A stretch of DNA of 64,000 bases from Pseudomonas sp. AFG_SD02_1510_Pfu_092. Its GTDB lineage: Bacteria; Pseudomonadota; Gammaproteobacteria; Pseudomonadales; Pseudomonadaceae. The translations under genes were made by a program, and so were the position numbers. The notes under the pieces were generated by a model. That model ran no database searches, was not told the origin of the DNA, and saw only the letters and a program-made list of their open reading frames with translations. The DNA lies in the NCBI RefSeq assembly GCF_003331055.1, contig NZ_PUQD01000004.1, positions 86,906-150,905 on the forward strand, given 5' to 3'. Shown here piece after piece: positions 25,608-34,991 of this stretch (positions are counted from its first letter, which is position 1; the number at the start of each line of letters is the position of its first letter).

Positions 25608-27818
25608 TCAAATTTGATGTGCTGTGATGGTGAATTGCGCTTTCAGAGCATTTTTCATTTCAAATGCAACCATCGTGGTCTCGATCTGTTGCATGAATCC
25701 AAGGCCGCTGACGCCTTTAACAAGTTGATCGTCGTTCCAGCCAGTGACGATCGTGCAGGGGCTGTTGGAAGCGATGGTAATTCGATAACTGGACGCAGGG
25801 TGATGAATCTCCACGCCATCTGGAGTCTTTGTCACCTGGGTGCCGTCACCGCAGTGGAACAGGCTGAACATCGGCTTGTCTTTCACCGTGGTATGAATCT
25901 CATCGCTGATATCGAGTTGCAGGCGATCCAGATGACCTGTAATGCAACGTTTGACCAGGGTGTCTGCGAAGGCATCATGCGAGCCCAGCAGGGTAAAACT
26001 GTTGGCGATGACCTCCCCGGCAAGTTGGGCGTGGCCAGGTTCAATACTGTATGGCACATCGCCAATAACTGGATTGTTATGCGAGTAGGCACCTCGCAGG
26101 AAGCTTTGTACTGGCTTGAGGTACTCATGCGAGTAGAAGCTTGGATCAATCAACCACTCGATACCATCCATGAACAAAGTGAAAGACAGATTGTCTTGAT
26201 GCTTATGGGTCTTGCACAGCGAGGTTGCAAACATACTCAGCATGTAAGCGGTCTGTGCATGGTTGCCCTTGATAATCGCGTACCCCGCTGTCGGAAGGAT
26301 AGTCGCGGAGGCAGTTGGGTAGTTTTGGCTTCTACGTACCGTTTCCAGGTCCGGATTGGCGCGGCGGAAAGTGTCGCCCTGCGCAGGGGAACGATTATCC
26401 GGGTAGCGCAAGAAGTCAGAGAACCTGAGCAGTTCTTCAGCGACGGTTGGAATGGTCGTGATGTGCGAGCTCTGCTCCGCCAGCTCGCCGGCAAAAGCGA
26501 TCAGCCGTTGTACACCTTGGTGGTAGCCGATGGAGTTTTCCACAAACACCGCATAACCGTTGTCGCGAACGATCAAGGTGTCAAGCTGATCGCTCAGGCG
26601 TGACAAGGCCAGCGACTGCCAGCGTTCGGAGCACGGGAAGTCAGGCATGGCCAGGCTGGTCGCCAGCAGCGCCATATCCTGGAACCAGGCATGGTTGTGA
26701 TAGCGGGATGCCTGGTGGGAGGCATAGAACATCTCCGAAGCCAGCAACTGGGCATGCTTGAAGATGGCTGCGCGCAGACGCACCATGAAGCGGGTGTCGA
26801 ACTGGTGCAGTACACCAATATCCCAGATCATCAGGAACGCCAGCAGGCGCTCGGCGGTGCCGTGGTCATACCAGGCGAACTTCCGGTCCTCGTCAGCATT
26901 GAAATAGCTTCGCTCAAGCCAGTTACTGGTGAACTCACGCGCCGGGAACAGAGGGGCTACGCTACCTTCCTGCCGAGCATGCAGCATCAGGATGATTGCC
27001 GGATGCAGCGAGTGCCACGAAAAACGATAGGTGCCAACAGCGTCAAGGTCGTCCGGCAGCGTCAGTTGCCAGTCCCAGTCCAGGCCAATGTTTCCATAAA
27101 GTGGGCAAACGCCCTTCTGCAGGTAGTCATTCGCCTGAGTGGGGACATCCTTGAAGCATTTCTCCATGTACGCATACAGGGAGTCGCGAAGCGCTTCGGG
27201 CAGAGGCGCTCTTGCAAAATTATCGGTCAGCCAGGCTGCGGGCTTGTCGTTTTCATGCCAGCAGGTGAGGCGCTCGATTTCCAGCGTCGAGCCTTCTTCT
27301 CGAGGCTGTCCTTTGAAATAGAGCTTGATTTCTTCGAAGTCGCAGGCAGGGGGCACAGCCCAGTCATTTTGAATACCGAATGCCAGGTCGTTGTGCCCAA
27401 TGGTGAAATCGATCCACTCGCCTCGGGCGGCATTCACGATTTTCACATGGCGGTAGCTGCCCTCGACTGTGTAACCAACACCGATGTAGTTCAGCTTTTC
27501 CCAGTCCGATATGCGGAACCTGAGGTGCAGGCCGTTACCGTGGTAGCTCCGTGGCATCTTGAAACGAAGCTGGTAAACGCTCGCGTTACCATTGAAAGTA
27601 AACACGGGATTGCCGTCCAGCATCGCGGAGCGCGCATTGCCGCTGAAATGCTGAAGATTGAAAGGCTCGTCGACCTCACTACCGTGATTGCAGAACGATC
27701 TGTAGTCCAGAATGTCCCGGTCGGAAAGGAAGTCCAACGTCGGCTGGTTCCCGTTGGGGATTGGCGTAGCCTCGATTTCGTCTTCCTTGAAGAAGTGATC
27801 ACGGATTTTCTTGAGCAT
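25608..27818 (-). CDS. Heparinase II/III-like polysaccharide lyase family protein
   Basis: This 736-residue protein starts with a beta-rich region (about 28-190) that looks like a carbohydrate-binding sandwich. An alpha/alpha toroid follows (about 200-480) with RYHNHAWFQD (372-381) and IGYHQG (430-435). A heparinase II/III C-terminal beta domain starts at KTHKHQDNLSF (about 536-546), then DGIEWLIDPSFYSHEY. The His/Asn/Tyr set fits the catalytic residues of PL12/PL15/PL17-type lyases that cut uronic-acid glycans. No signal peptide is visible. The cluster makes UDP-ManNAcA, so a uronate-containing product is a plausible substrate (inference). A weak start and a 161-base gap precede it. Confidence 0.8.
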   Translation of the reverse strand: MLKKIRDHFFKEDEIEATPIPNGNQPTLDFLSDRDILDYRSFCNHGSEVDEPFNLQHFSGNARSAMLDGNPVFTFNGNASVYQLRFKMPRSYHGNGLHLRFRISDWEKLNYIGVGYTVEGSYRHVKIVNAARGEWIDFTIGHNDLAFGIQNDWAVPPACDFEEIKLYFKGQPREEGSTLEIERLTCWHENDKPAAWLTDNFARAPLPEALRDSLYAYMEKCFKDVPTQANDYLQKGVCPLYGNIGLDWDWQLTLPDDLDAVGTYRFSWHSLHPAIILMLHARQEGSVAPLFPAREFTSNWLERSYFNADEDRKFAWYDHGTAERLLAFLMIWDIGVLHQFDTRFMVRLRAAIFKHAQLLASEMFYASHQASRYHNHAWFQDMALLATSLAMPDFPCSERWQSLALSRLSDQLDTLIVRDNGYAVFVENSIGYHQGVQRLIAFAGELAEQSSHITTIPTVAEELLRFSDFLRYPDNRSPAQGDTFRRANPDLETVRRSQNYPTASATILPTAGYAIIKGNHAQTAYMLSMFATSLCKTHKHQDNLSFTLFMDGIEWLIDPSFYSHEYLKPVQSFLRGAYSHNNPVIGDVPYSIEPGHAQLAGEVIANSFTLLGSHDAFADTLVKRCITGHLDRLQLDISDEIHTTVKDKPMFSLFHCGDGTQVTKTPDGVEIHHPASSYRITIASNSPCTIVTGWNDDQLVKGVSGLGFMQQIETTMVAFEMKNALKAQFTITAHQI

Positions 27819-27979
27819 GTTTGTAATGTTTTCTGAATAGTGAAGAGGGCGCGGCCCTCAGTGGCGCTACGGGGCGCTCAGTCAGTTCGCCGACAGATGA
27901 TCGCCATGCCCGCTGCGGCGGCAGTTCTGCTGCCGCGCGGTCAGGGATGCCAACAATTGGCTTGGCACCGGGATCATGC

Positions 27980-30900
27980 TTATCGAATCAGCTTGATTTC
28001 ACGGTCGATGATTGAATGCTTGGCAGTCTGTTGCTCAACCCGCGCGCGCGCTGCAGCGGACATCTTGCGGAACAGTTCTGGCGATTCGATCACCCGCGCG
28101 ATACCGTCTGCCATCGCTTGGGCGTCATCGCCAGGTGCGAGGATCCCACATTCATCATCGACGAACTCAGGGATCGCTGTAACCGCGTTTGTCACAGCGA
28201 CCAGACCGGAAGCCATCGCTTCATCACGGGAGACGCCTTGGGCATCCATGCGTGTCGGGCAAAGGAACAAGCCGTACTGTTTGTGCAGCGCTGCAATTTC
28301 CTGATGCTTGAGGAAGCCGCGTTCGATCGTCACATTGCTGAACTTGCGCAGTGGGGCGAGGGTATCCTCGAACAACACGCCATCACCGATCATGCGGAAT
28401 TCTAGATCGTTGAAATACGGTTTCTTCGCCAACAATTCGATCGCCTTGACACTCAGGTCGTTTGCGTACTTGGCCGAGGCATAGGGGCGGATTGACAGCA
28501 GCTTCATACGCTGCGCTTCCGGCTTGGCCTGGTACGAGAAGGTTTCCGTATCGATCGGGTTATGAATGATTTCATAGCGGTCTTCAGGGATACGGAAGCC
28601 GACATCCTCCATGACTTCTTCAGCGAAGTAGCGGGATACGAATACCAGTTTCAGATTGGCTGGCATGTTGCTCAGTGTCTCGCGCCAGAACGCCATACGC
28701 TTTTCGCTCTCGGCTTTCGCCAGCGCCAGCTGATGTTCATCCGAGTAGTTGTACTCGCGACGCCACCAAGGCTGTACCTCTGCCCCGTGCACCCACACCA
28801 CTACCTTCACGCGATGAGCGAAGCGCTTGAGCACCTCCCACATGTCGGGGTCAAGGAAGTGCACCAGCACACTTTTGTACTGGCCACTTTCAAGCATCTT
28901 GGCGAGCGTGGTCTGACACCCGGTTACCACATCTACGTTCTGGAACTCGTGATAACTGACTGCCTGGTTCCTGCGCATGCGGAAGATGTCGACATTCAGG
29001 TTTTGCTCCTGATAAGCCATCACACGGCTGTGCACAAAGCCGTTGCGATACAGGTCTTCATAGGCCGGATAATGGTTAGTGACAACCAGGTGTTGCGAAC
29101 GGCCCAGCATTTCCGAAGGTTGCAGATTACGGTGGCCCAGCACCAGTGCTTTGATCTCGGTGTTGCCGGAAGCGTAGGCGCGCAGGCCGAAGCGCACGAA
29201 GGCGGCTTCCGGTGGTACTTCGCAAGTCTGGTTACGGTTGGCGTGCTGCATCACGTGGCTGATCCGCTGCTTCTCGGCATCGAGGAACAACACAACCAGT
29301 TGCAGGTTAAGGCCAGGCGTGCAGTCGAGGTAGAGCTTGAGCTTCCGGTCCTGGATGTTCAACTGGTCCAGACTCGCTTCATTCAGCGCATACACATACT
29401 CGTGCTTGCCATCTGCCAGCTTGGAGCTCACGCGCCAGTTATCGAGATCAACGGTCAGGTCAAGAAACTTGTTGTGCTTGACTCCGAACATCCCGGCCAA
29501 GGTGCGACCGGTGATTTCCGGCGAGTCATGGCTCACCTTCAGAGGCGCAATGGCCTGGGCCCGCGCCTGTAGCTGGTCGATGCTCATGCCGACGTTCAGG
29601 TCCAAGTCATCAACCTTGGCGCTGATGTGGTCCTGTTGTGCTGACCCGTTCTCGCAATAGTTGAACGGATCGATAGCCAGGCCTTGTTCGTGTGCGTACT
29701 CCAGCGATGGCAGGCCCTTCAACCAGTTGAGCAATGGCTGGCCGGCAACGATTTCGGTTGCCACCAACGCGCGACGTGCGCTCAGCGTTTGAGCAGGGCG
29801 GTAGGCCTGTTCATTCGCCTGCAGTTCGGCTTCTTGCCCTTTGCAGGTGAAGTGCGCCGCTTTACCCACCATCTGTGCACGGCTGTAGCGCGTTGCCAGG
29901 GCAAGGTCCAGCAGGTAATTGGGGCCGTAATAGTCGTCCGGTACGAATGCGGCAACCCACGGCGTATTGCCAACCAGTTCGCCAAGGCTGGATTTCTTCA
30001 GCTGGGCTGGCTTGAACACCAGAATACGAGGGTCATCACTGACGATGCTGCTCTGATAGGCATCGGTGATGATGACCATGCGCACCTGGCTGTAGGCCTG
30101 ACGGTTGAGGTGGGCACGCAGCATGTCGAACTGTTGGCGGTCCTGCGCTTCGCAGACCACCACGATTTCCGGCAGGCGCTGGGCCGTGACGGTGCCTGTC
30201 ACCTTGCTGAGCACGTATTCCAGACGCTGGGTGTAAGTGTGCTCCTGCATCACTTTACGTAGCGCGGCGAGCTTTAGCTTGTCATTGTTGAGCGGATTCT
30301 GGGCCAGCAGTTGCAGGCGGCGCAGCATTTCTTCGCCGTTGTCGGTGGTGACGACCAGGTCGCCAAACAACAGGCGCACTCCGCGCGAGAAGTTGCTGAC
30401 GGTAATGGTGTTGCAACCCAGCAATTCGAACACTCGCCGCGCGAACATCGATTGTGATTGCTTGATCGAATTCAGGTTGATCGCGTAGCGGTAACCCTTG
30501 TAAGCGGTGTCGATTTTCTCGAAGGGCAGGGTGCCTACGATGTACGGCTGGTACTCGTCGGGGAACTGATAGTTCGCATCATTCTTGCCGAAGTTGCGGT
30601 CGAAGATTTCCAACGGTCGGAACTTTGGCAACTCGCAGACGAAGTTGCCCAGGTCGCGGGTACGCTCGGGATAACGGGCGTAGTAAGCGCCGGCAAAGCA
30701 GAACGCGTCTTTGCGTTCGTACAGCTCGATCGGATTATGCAGCGCTGGCTGGCAGGCGAACGGCAGCAAGTAGACACGCTCGTGACCGAGTGCACCCTTG
30801 TAACGGTGGATGCAGTCGATATCGGTGGTGAACACATGGTCGAAATGCTTGGCAGTGGTCAGGAAGGTTTCGAAGTGAACCGGGTCTTCCTTGTTCCAGA

Positions 30901-33715
30901 ACACGGTTGGTACTTTGTTCTGGCGGCACCAGGCCAGGATGTCCTGCAGTTCCTGGCTATTGTGGCCAACTTTGCTGCCCCACAGTTCGTCCTTGCCGCG
31001 CCAGGCCGATTCGATGAACAGCAACTCCGGGCCGAAACCTTCCAGCTCTGCTTTCCAGTTGCCAGGCGTCAATTGCATCAGGTCGCATTCATAGCGGTAG
31101 GAACCGAAGGTGAACTCGTCCATGACGCACGCCACTTTCAGGCGGCTCAAGGGTTGCTCGGCCTGAAGCAGCAGCGTAGCGCGGCTCTGCGCGCTGGTCG
31201 GCAGGGCCACTGGGAGTTTCAGGTAGTTCTCATCCTGGACAACCGGTGCAGGTGGCAGCAGGGCTTTCATCGGCTCGTTGGCGATGCGCTTCTGTTCACT
31301 CTGTTGGCGTTGCTGGTTAGCTTTGCGGTACAGACGCAGCAAGCGCACCGGCAGTTTCACCAGCCCACCCAGGGACGTGGCGCTGCTCTTGATCTGGTAG
31401 CCCAGCTGATAAGTGATGCTGGTGCGTGTCTTGACCAGACGTTGTTCGGCCAGATGACGTTGCGTATTGGCTCGCTGCAGATCGGCGTTGAGCTCATCGA
31501 TCTTGCGCTGCTGCGCGGCACTGCGTTCCAGCAACTGATTGAGGTTGGCCTTGAGTTGCGGGATCTGTTCAGTGCTGACGGTACGGTACTTCAAGTTTGC
31601 CGCACCCAGGCCTGCTTTCGACGAGTTGAGCTCGTTTTCAAGCTGCATGCGCAGGCTCTGCCATTGTTCATTGGTAGCCGCCAGGCTCGCTTCCGCGGCT
31701 TGGCGGCTGGCAGTCTCGAGCGTCAACTGTTCGATCAACGCATCGTTGGCCTGATTCAGCGAGGCAATGGTTTCTGCCTGTTCTGTCTGGGCGTCCTGTG
31801 CTTGAGCGTTGGCCTGGGTCAGTGCGTGCAATTGCTCTTCCAAACCATTGCGCAGCTCCACCAGGGTATTGATGGTGTTGGCCTGGGCAGCATGCTCACG
31901 CTCGTTGCGCGCCTGTGTTTCGCTCATCGCCTGCAACTGGCTTTCCAGTTCAGCTTGGCGTGCTTTCAACAGGGCGATGGTTTCGGCCTGTGCAGCGTCG
32001 GCCCGCTGGGTTTGGGCCTGCAATTCCTTCATATACTCCAACTCGCTTTCAAGTTCGGCTTCCAATTCCGCTTGGCGCATGCGCAGCGTAGTGATGCATT
32101 CATCTCTATCGGCAATATCCTGATTGCTCGTTTCTTGCAGCTGGCTAATTGCGTCCTTCTGCTGCTCCAGCGCGGCTTCCGAGGTGGCCAGGCGCTCGCG
32201 CAAGGAAGCAATGGTGCCTTCAAGGGCTGCGTTCGTCTGATCCGCCTGGGTTCGGCTTTCGAGTGCGGCCTGCAGAGCTGCCTGCTTGGCGCGGAGGGCA
32301 GTGATTGTATCTACGTGAGCAGCATTGGTTTGTTCGGCTTCGGTGGTCGCTTGCAGCTGATTTGCCAGCTTGGCTTGCAAGGCAGCTTGCTGGGCACGAA
32401 GCACGGTAATTGTTTCTACATGACCATCGTTGATCTGCCGGGCTTGCACCAGTTGCCCGGACGATGCAGTTTCAAGATCCGCCACTTGCTGAAGCTGGCC
32501 CTCCAGTTGCTCGTGTTGAGCCTGCAGTGCGGCGATCTTGGCCGTCTCGTTAGCTGCCAGTTCCTCAGCCGCTATCCGTAGCTGATTCGTGGATAGCACC
32601 TGTTCTTCGAGGTTGTGAAGGGATTGCTGCAGAACCTCCAGTTCCTGATTCCGCTGCCCCAGTTGGCCGGTGGCTACAGTCAGTTCCCGGCACGCCTGGC
32701 CGCGAGCGCCGTCAAGCGCCTCGATCTGCTGTTGCAATTGCGTATGCTGCTTGGCGTCAGCGAGGATTCTTTCGTTGGCCTCGCCGATCTTGGCCCTGAG
32801 CGAATCGAGCTCTTCATTGAACGCCTGAGTGCTGCGAGCGGCGGCCTGTTGAAGCGCTGCAATATCGGCATCGCGGTTTTGCAGTTGCCTGGATAAGGCT
32901 TCAACCTTCTGCGATTCGGCCTTGAGTTGGGCAATCTGTTCGTTGGCAGTGCGATACTTCTTGTTGGTATCTTCCAGCTGCTTGCTGGTTACACCGAGGC
33001 TTGCACGCAAAGAGCGCTCAATGGATTCGAAAGCTTTTTCAAGCTCACGGACGCGATCGATCGTCAGCGAGTCAATAACGCCAGGTGTATGCGCTTCGTT
33101 CTTCACCGCCACGATACCCAGCCACTTGCCAAGCATTTTCACTTCAACGATCTGCAAGTGCTCAGCCAGCAACCGGAACGGCTCCATCAGGTAGAACGTA
33201 TGCTTGTGGTCAATGAAGTCATTGACCCCGAACGGTACGGTGACCACCAGCCGGCCACCCTGCTTGAGCAGGTCGCGGGCTTTCTCGATGAACAGCTCCG
33301 GGCGCACCAGGTGTTCAAGTACTTCGCTGATGACAACGGTGTCCGGTTCGACCTCCAGCGTGTCCAGCGCCAGGAAGTCTGAATTGATGTACGTGACGTT
33401 CTGCTGGATATGCGCAGGTTCGGCAGCCAGATAAGCCCTTGCCTCTTCGATGGCCTGCGGGCTGGTGTCCACGCCGGTGACCTGGCAGCCTTCACGGGCC
33501 AGCAGCAGGGGCACGATACCCTGCGAGCAGCCGACATCCAGGACCCGGCGCCCTTTGACCTGGGCGCAGATCCAATGGATGCGGGACTGTGTCTCCCGCA
33601 TGAACTGCTCCCCAAGCTTGCCGTAATAGGCTTCCATCACGCGGTCATGAATATCGGCCAAGGGTGAAGGCAGCTCTGTGTTCACGGAAGGTTTCTCAAG
33701 CGTGGGGTTGTTCAT
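27980..33715 (-). CDS. Giant methyltransferase / coiled-coil / multi-glycosyltransferase protein
   Basis: This is one uninterrupted 1911-residue frame. Residues about 20-205 are a SAM-dependent methyltransferase (VLDVGCSQG at 58-66, then SEVLEHLVRPE). Residues about 220-765 are a long Gln/Ala/Glu-rich coiled coil with seven related units of about 35 residues (A-x-T-I-x-x-L-R-x-x-Q-A-x-L). Residues about 860-1175 look like a CgeB/GT-B glycosyltransferase (NKEDP, FELLGC). Residues about 1182-1300 resemble a GT-A-like module (IVVVCEAQDR...FVPDDYYG). Residues about 1410-1530 look beta-rich. Residues about 1540-1911 are a GT4 domain (WVHGAEVQPWW, SRDEAMASG). The gene starts 13 bases after wecC in the same direction. 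The layout recalls WbdD, where a methyltransferase plus coiled coil sets O-chain length, but no kinase is seen here. Confidence 0.85.
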   Translation of the reverse strand: MNNPTLEKPSVNTELPSPLADIHDRVMEAYYGKLGEQFMRETQSRIHWICAQVKGRRVLDVGCSQGIVPLLLAREGCQVTGVDTSPQAIEEARAYLAAEPAHIQQNVTYINSDFLALDTLEVEPDTVVISEVLEHLVRPELFIEKARDLLKQGGRLVVTVPFGVNDFIDHKHTFYLMEPFRLLAEHLQIVEVKMLGKWLGIVAVKNEAHTPGVIDSLTIDRVRELEKAFESIERSLRASLGVTSKQLEDTNKKYRTANEQIAQLKAESQKVEALSRQLQNRDADIAALQQAAARSTQAFNEELDSLRAKIGEANERILADAKQHTQLQQQIEALDGARGQACRELTVATGQLGQRNQELEVLQQSLHNLEEQVLSTNQLRIAAEELAANETAKIAALQAQHEQLEGQLQQVADLETASSGQLVQARQINDGHVETITVLRAQQAALQAKLANQLQATTEAEQTNAAHVDTITALRAKQAALQAALESRTQADQTNAALEGTIASLRERLATSEAALEQQKDAISQLQETSNQDIADRDECITTLRMRQAELEAELESELEYMKELQAQTQRADAAQAETIALLKARQAELESQLQAMSETQARNEREHAAQANTINTLVELRNGLEEQLHALTQANAQAQDAQTEQAETIASLNQANDALIEQLTLETASRQAAEASLAATNEQWQSLRMQLENELNSSKAGLGAANLKYRTVSTEQIPQLKANLNQLLERSAAQQRKIDELNADLQRANTQRHLAEQRLVKTRTSITYQLGYQIKSSATSLGGLVKLPVRLLRLYRKANQQRQQSEQKRIANEPMKALLPPAPVVQDENYLKLPVALPTSAQSRATLLLQAEQPLSRLKVACVMDEFTFGSYRYECDLMQLTPGNWKAELEGFGPELLFIESAWRGKDELWGSKVGHNSQELQDILAWCRQNKVPTVFWNKEDPVHFETFLTTAKHFDHVFTTDIDCIHRYKGALGHERVYLLPFACQPALHNPIELYERKDAFCFAGAYYARYPERTRDLGNFVCELPKFRPLEIFDRNFGKNDANYQFPDEYQPYIVGTLPFEKIDTAYKGYRYAINLNSIKQSQSMFARRVFELLGCNTITVSNFSRGVRLLFGDLVVTTDNGEEMLRRLQLLAQNPLNNDKLKLAALRKVMQEHTYTQRLEYVLSKVTGTVTAQRLPEIVVVCEAQDRQQFDMLRAHLNRQAYSQVRMVIITDAYQSSIVSDDPRILVFKPAQLKKSSLGELVGNTPWVAAFVPDDYYGPNYLLDLALATRYSRAQMVGKAAHFTCKGQEAELQANEQAYRPAQTLSARRALVATEIVAGQPLLNWLKGLPSLEYAHEQGLAIDPFNYCENGSAQQDHISAKVDDLDLNVGMSIDQLQARAQAIAPLKVSHDSPEITGRTLAGMFGVKHNKFLDLTVDLDNWRVSSKLADGKHEYVYALNEASLDQLNIQDRKLKLYLDCTPGLNLQLVVLFLDAEKQRISHVMQHANRNQTCEVPPEAAFVRFGLRAYASGNTEIKALVLGHRNLQPSEMLGRSQHLVVTNHYPAYEDLYRNGFVHSRVMAYQEQNLNVDIFRMRRNQAVSYHEFQNVDVVTGCQTTLAKMLESGQYKSVLVHFLDPDMWEVLKRFAHRVKVVVWVHGAEVQPWWRREYNYSDEHQLALAKAESEKRMAFWRETLSNMPANLKLVFVSRYFAEEVMEDVGFRIPEDRYEIIHNPIDTETFSYQAKPEAQRMKLLSIRPYASAKYANDLSVKAIELLAKKPYFNDLEFRMIGDGVLFEDTLAPLRKFSNVTIERGFLKHQEIAALHKQYGLFLCPTRMDAQGVSRDEAMASGLVAVTNAVTAIPEFVDDECGILAPGDDAQAMADGIARVIESPELFRKMSAAARARVEQQTAKHSIIDREIKLIR

Positions 33716-33728
33716 GCGGTTGGGTCCA

Positions 33729-34991
33729 TCAAGCCTGGGTAACGCCAGCGGCGTCGATCACGAATGCTGCGTCGCGCACGTTGAAGGTGCCGCGGAATTC
33801 GCGGTGCTTCACCAGCAGCACGTGGATGTCGGCGCTGTCCTGGGCGAAGTCGAACTCCACATGCTGGTGGCGCGCCAGGCGCTGCGGCAGGGCTTCGATG
33901 TTCGGCTCGACCAGCTGCAGGGTGGCTTCCAGCTCGTTGCCCAGGCGCTCGGCTATGCTCAGGGCCGGGCTTTCGCGCAGGTCGTCGATGTCGGCCTTGA
34001 AGGCCAGGCCGTAGCAGGCAATTTTCACTTGCTGGGCCGACTTGCCCGGGTTCTTGATCAGGAAGTTGGCCAGGGCCATCTTGACCTTGTCGATCACCCA
34101 CTCAGGCTTGCTGTCGTTGACCACGCGTGCAGTGCGGATCAGGCGTGCTTGTTCAGGGGTCTGGCTGACGATGAACCATGGGTCGACGGCGATGCAGTGG
34201 CCGCCCACGCCAGGGCCAGGCTGCAGGATGTTGACGCGCGGGTGGTGGTTGGCCAGGCGAATCAGTTCCCACACATCGATGTCCAGCTTGTCGCAGATGA
34301 TCGACAGTTCGTTGGCGAAGGCAATGTTCACGTCGCGGAAGCTGTTTTCGGTCAGCTTGCACATTTCGGCGGTGCGCGCGTTGGTGACGATGCACTCGCC
34401 TTCAACGAAGGTGCGGTACAGGCGTACGGCCGCTTCGGAGCACTTGCGGGTCATGCCGCCGATGATGCGGTCGTTTTCCACCAGTTCGCGCAGCACGTGG
34501 CCTGGCAGTACCCGCTCGGGGCAGTGGGCGATGCGGATGTCGGAGTCTTCGCCGTGGCTTTGCGGGAAGCTCAGGTCCGGGCGGGCCTGGGCGAGCCAGA
34601 AGGCCATTTGCTCGGTGGCGCCGACCGGTGAAGTGGATTCCAGGATGACCAAGTCGCCCTTTTTCAGCACAGGTGCGATGGCCTTGCTGGCGGACTCGAT
34701 GTAGCTCAGGTCCGGCTGATGGTCATCCATGAACGGGGTCGGCACGGCGATCAGGAAGGCGTCGGCAGCTTCCGGAACGGTAGAGGCGCGCAGGAAGCCT
34801 TCGGTTACGGCAGCGTGCACCACCATGTCCAGCTCAGGTTCGACGATGTGGATTTCGCCACGGTTGATGGTGTCGACTGCGTGCTGGTTCACATCGATAC
34901 CGATTACCTGCTTCTTGCGTGCGGCGAAAACGGCAGCGGTTGGCAGGCCGATATAGCCCAGGCCCACGACGGAAATTTTATTGAAGCTCAT
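33729..34991 (-). CDS. wecC: UDP-N-acetyl-D-mannosamine dehydrogenase
   Basis: This 420-residue protein, the usual WecC length, begins [20 protein letters not shown], the UDP-sugar dehydrogenase Rossmann motif. AVPTPF and [10 protein letters not shown] follow. [19 protein letters not shown] and [15 protein letters not shown] contain the catalytic Lys/Asn and Cys (GGHCI). It oxidises UDP-ManNAc to UDP-ManNAcA with two NAD+. The start overlaps the wecB stop by 4 bases (ATGA) and fits the family better than the upstream in-frame ATG. It could accept UDP-GlcNAc (WbpA-like), but the wecB pairing favours ManNAc. Confidence 0.93.
   Translation of the reverse strand: MSFNKISVVGLGYIGLPTAAVFAARKKQVIGIDVNQHAVDTINRGEIHIVEPELDMVVHAAVTEGFLRASTVPEAADAFLIAVPTPFMDDHQPDLSYIESASKAIAPVLKKGDLVILESTSPVGATEQMAFWLAQARPDLSFPQSHGEDSDIRIAHCPERVLPGHVLRELVENDRIIGGMTRKCSEAAVRLYRTFVEGECIVTNARTAEMCKLTENSFRDVNIAFANELSIICDKLDIDVWELIRLANHHPRVNILQPGPGVGGHCIAVDPWFIVSQTPEQARLIRTARVVNDSKPEWVIDKVKMALANFLIKNPGKSAQQVKIACYGLAFKADIDDLRESPALSIAERLGNELEATLQLVEPNIEALPQRLARHQHVEFDFAQDSADIHVLLVKHREFRGTFNVRDAAFVIDAAGVTQA

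Noticed and set aside
30458..32581. 707-codon + strand frame opposite the giant protein
   Set aside because: It lies antisense to the coiled-coil part of a convincing gene. Its composition (Leu/Gly/Gln-rich) is what the reverse of Gln/Ala/Leu codons gives. No domain or signal is recognisable.
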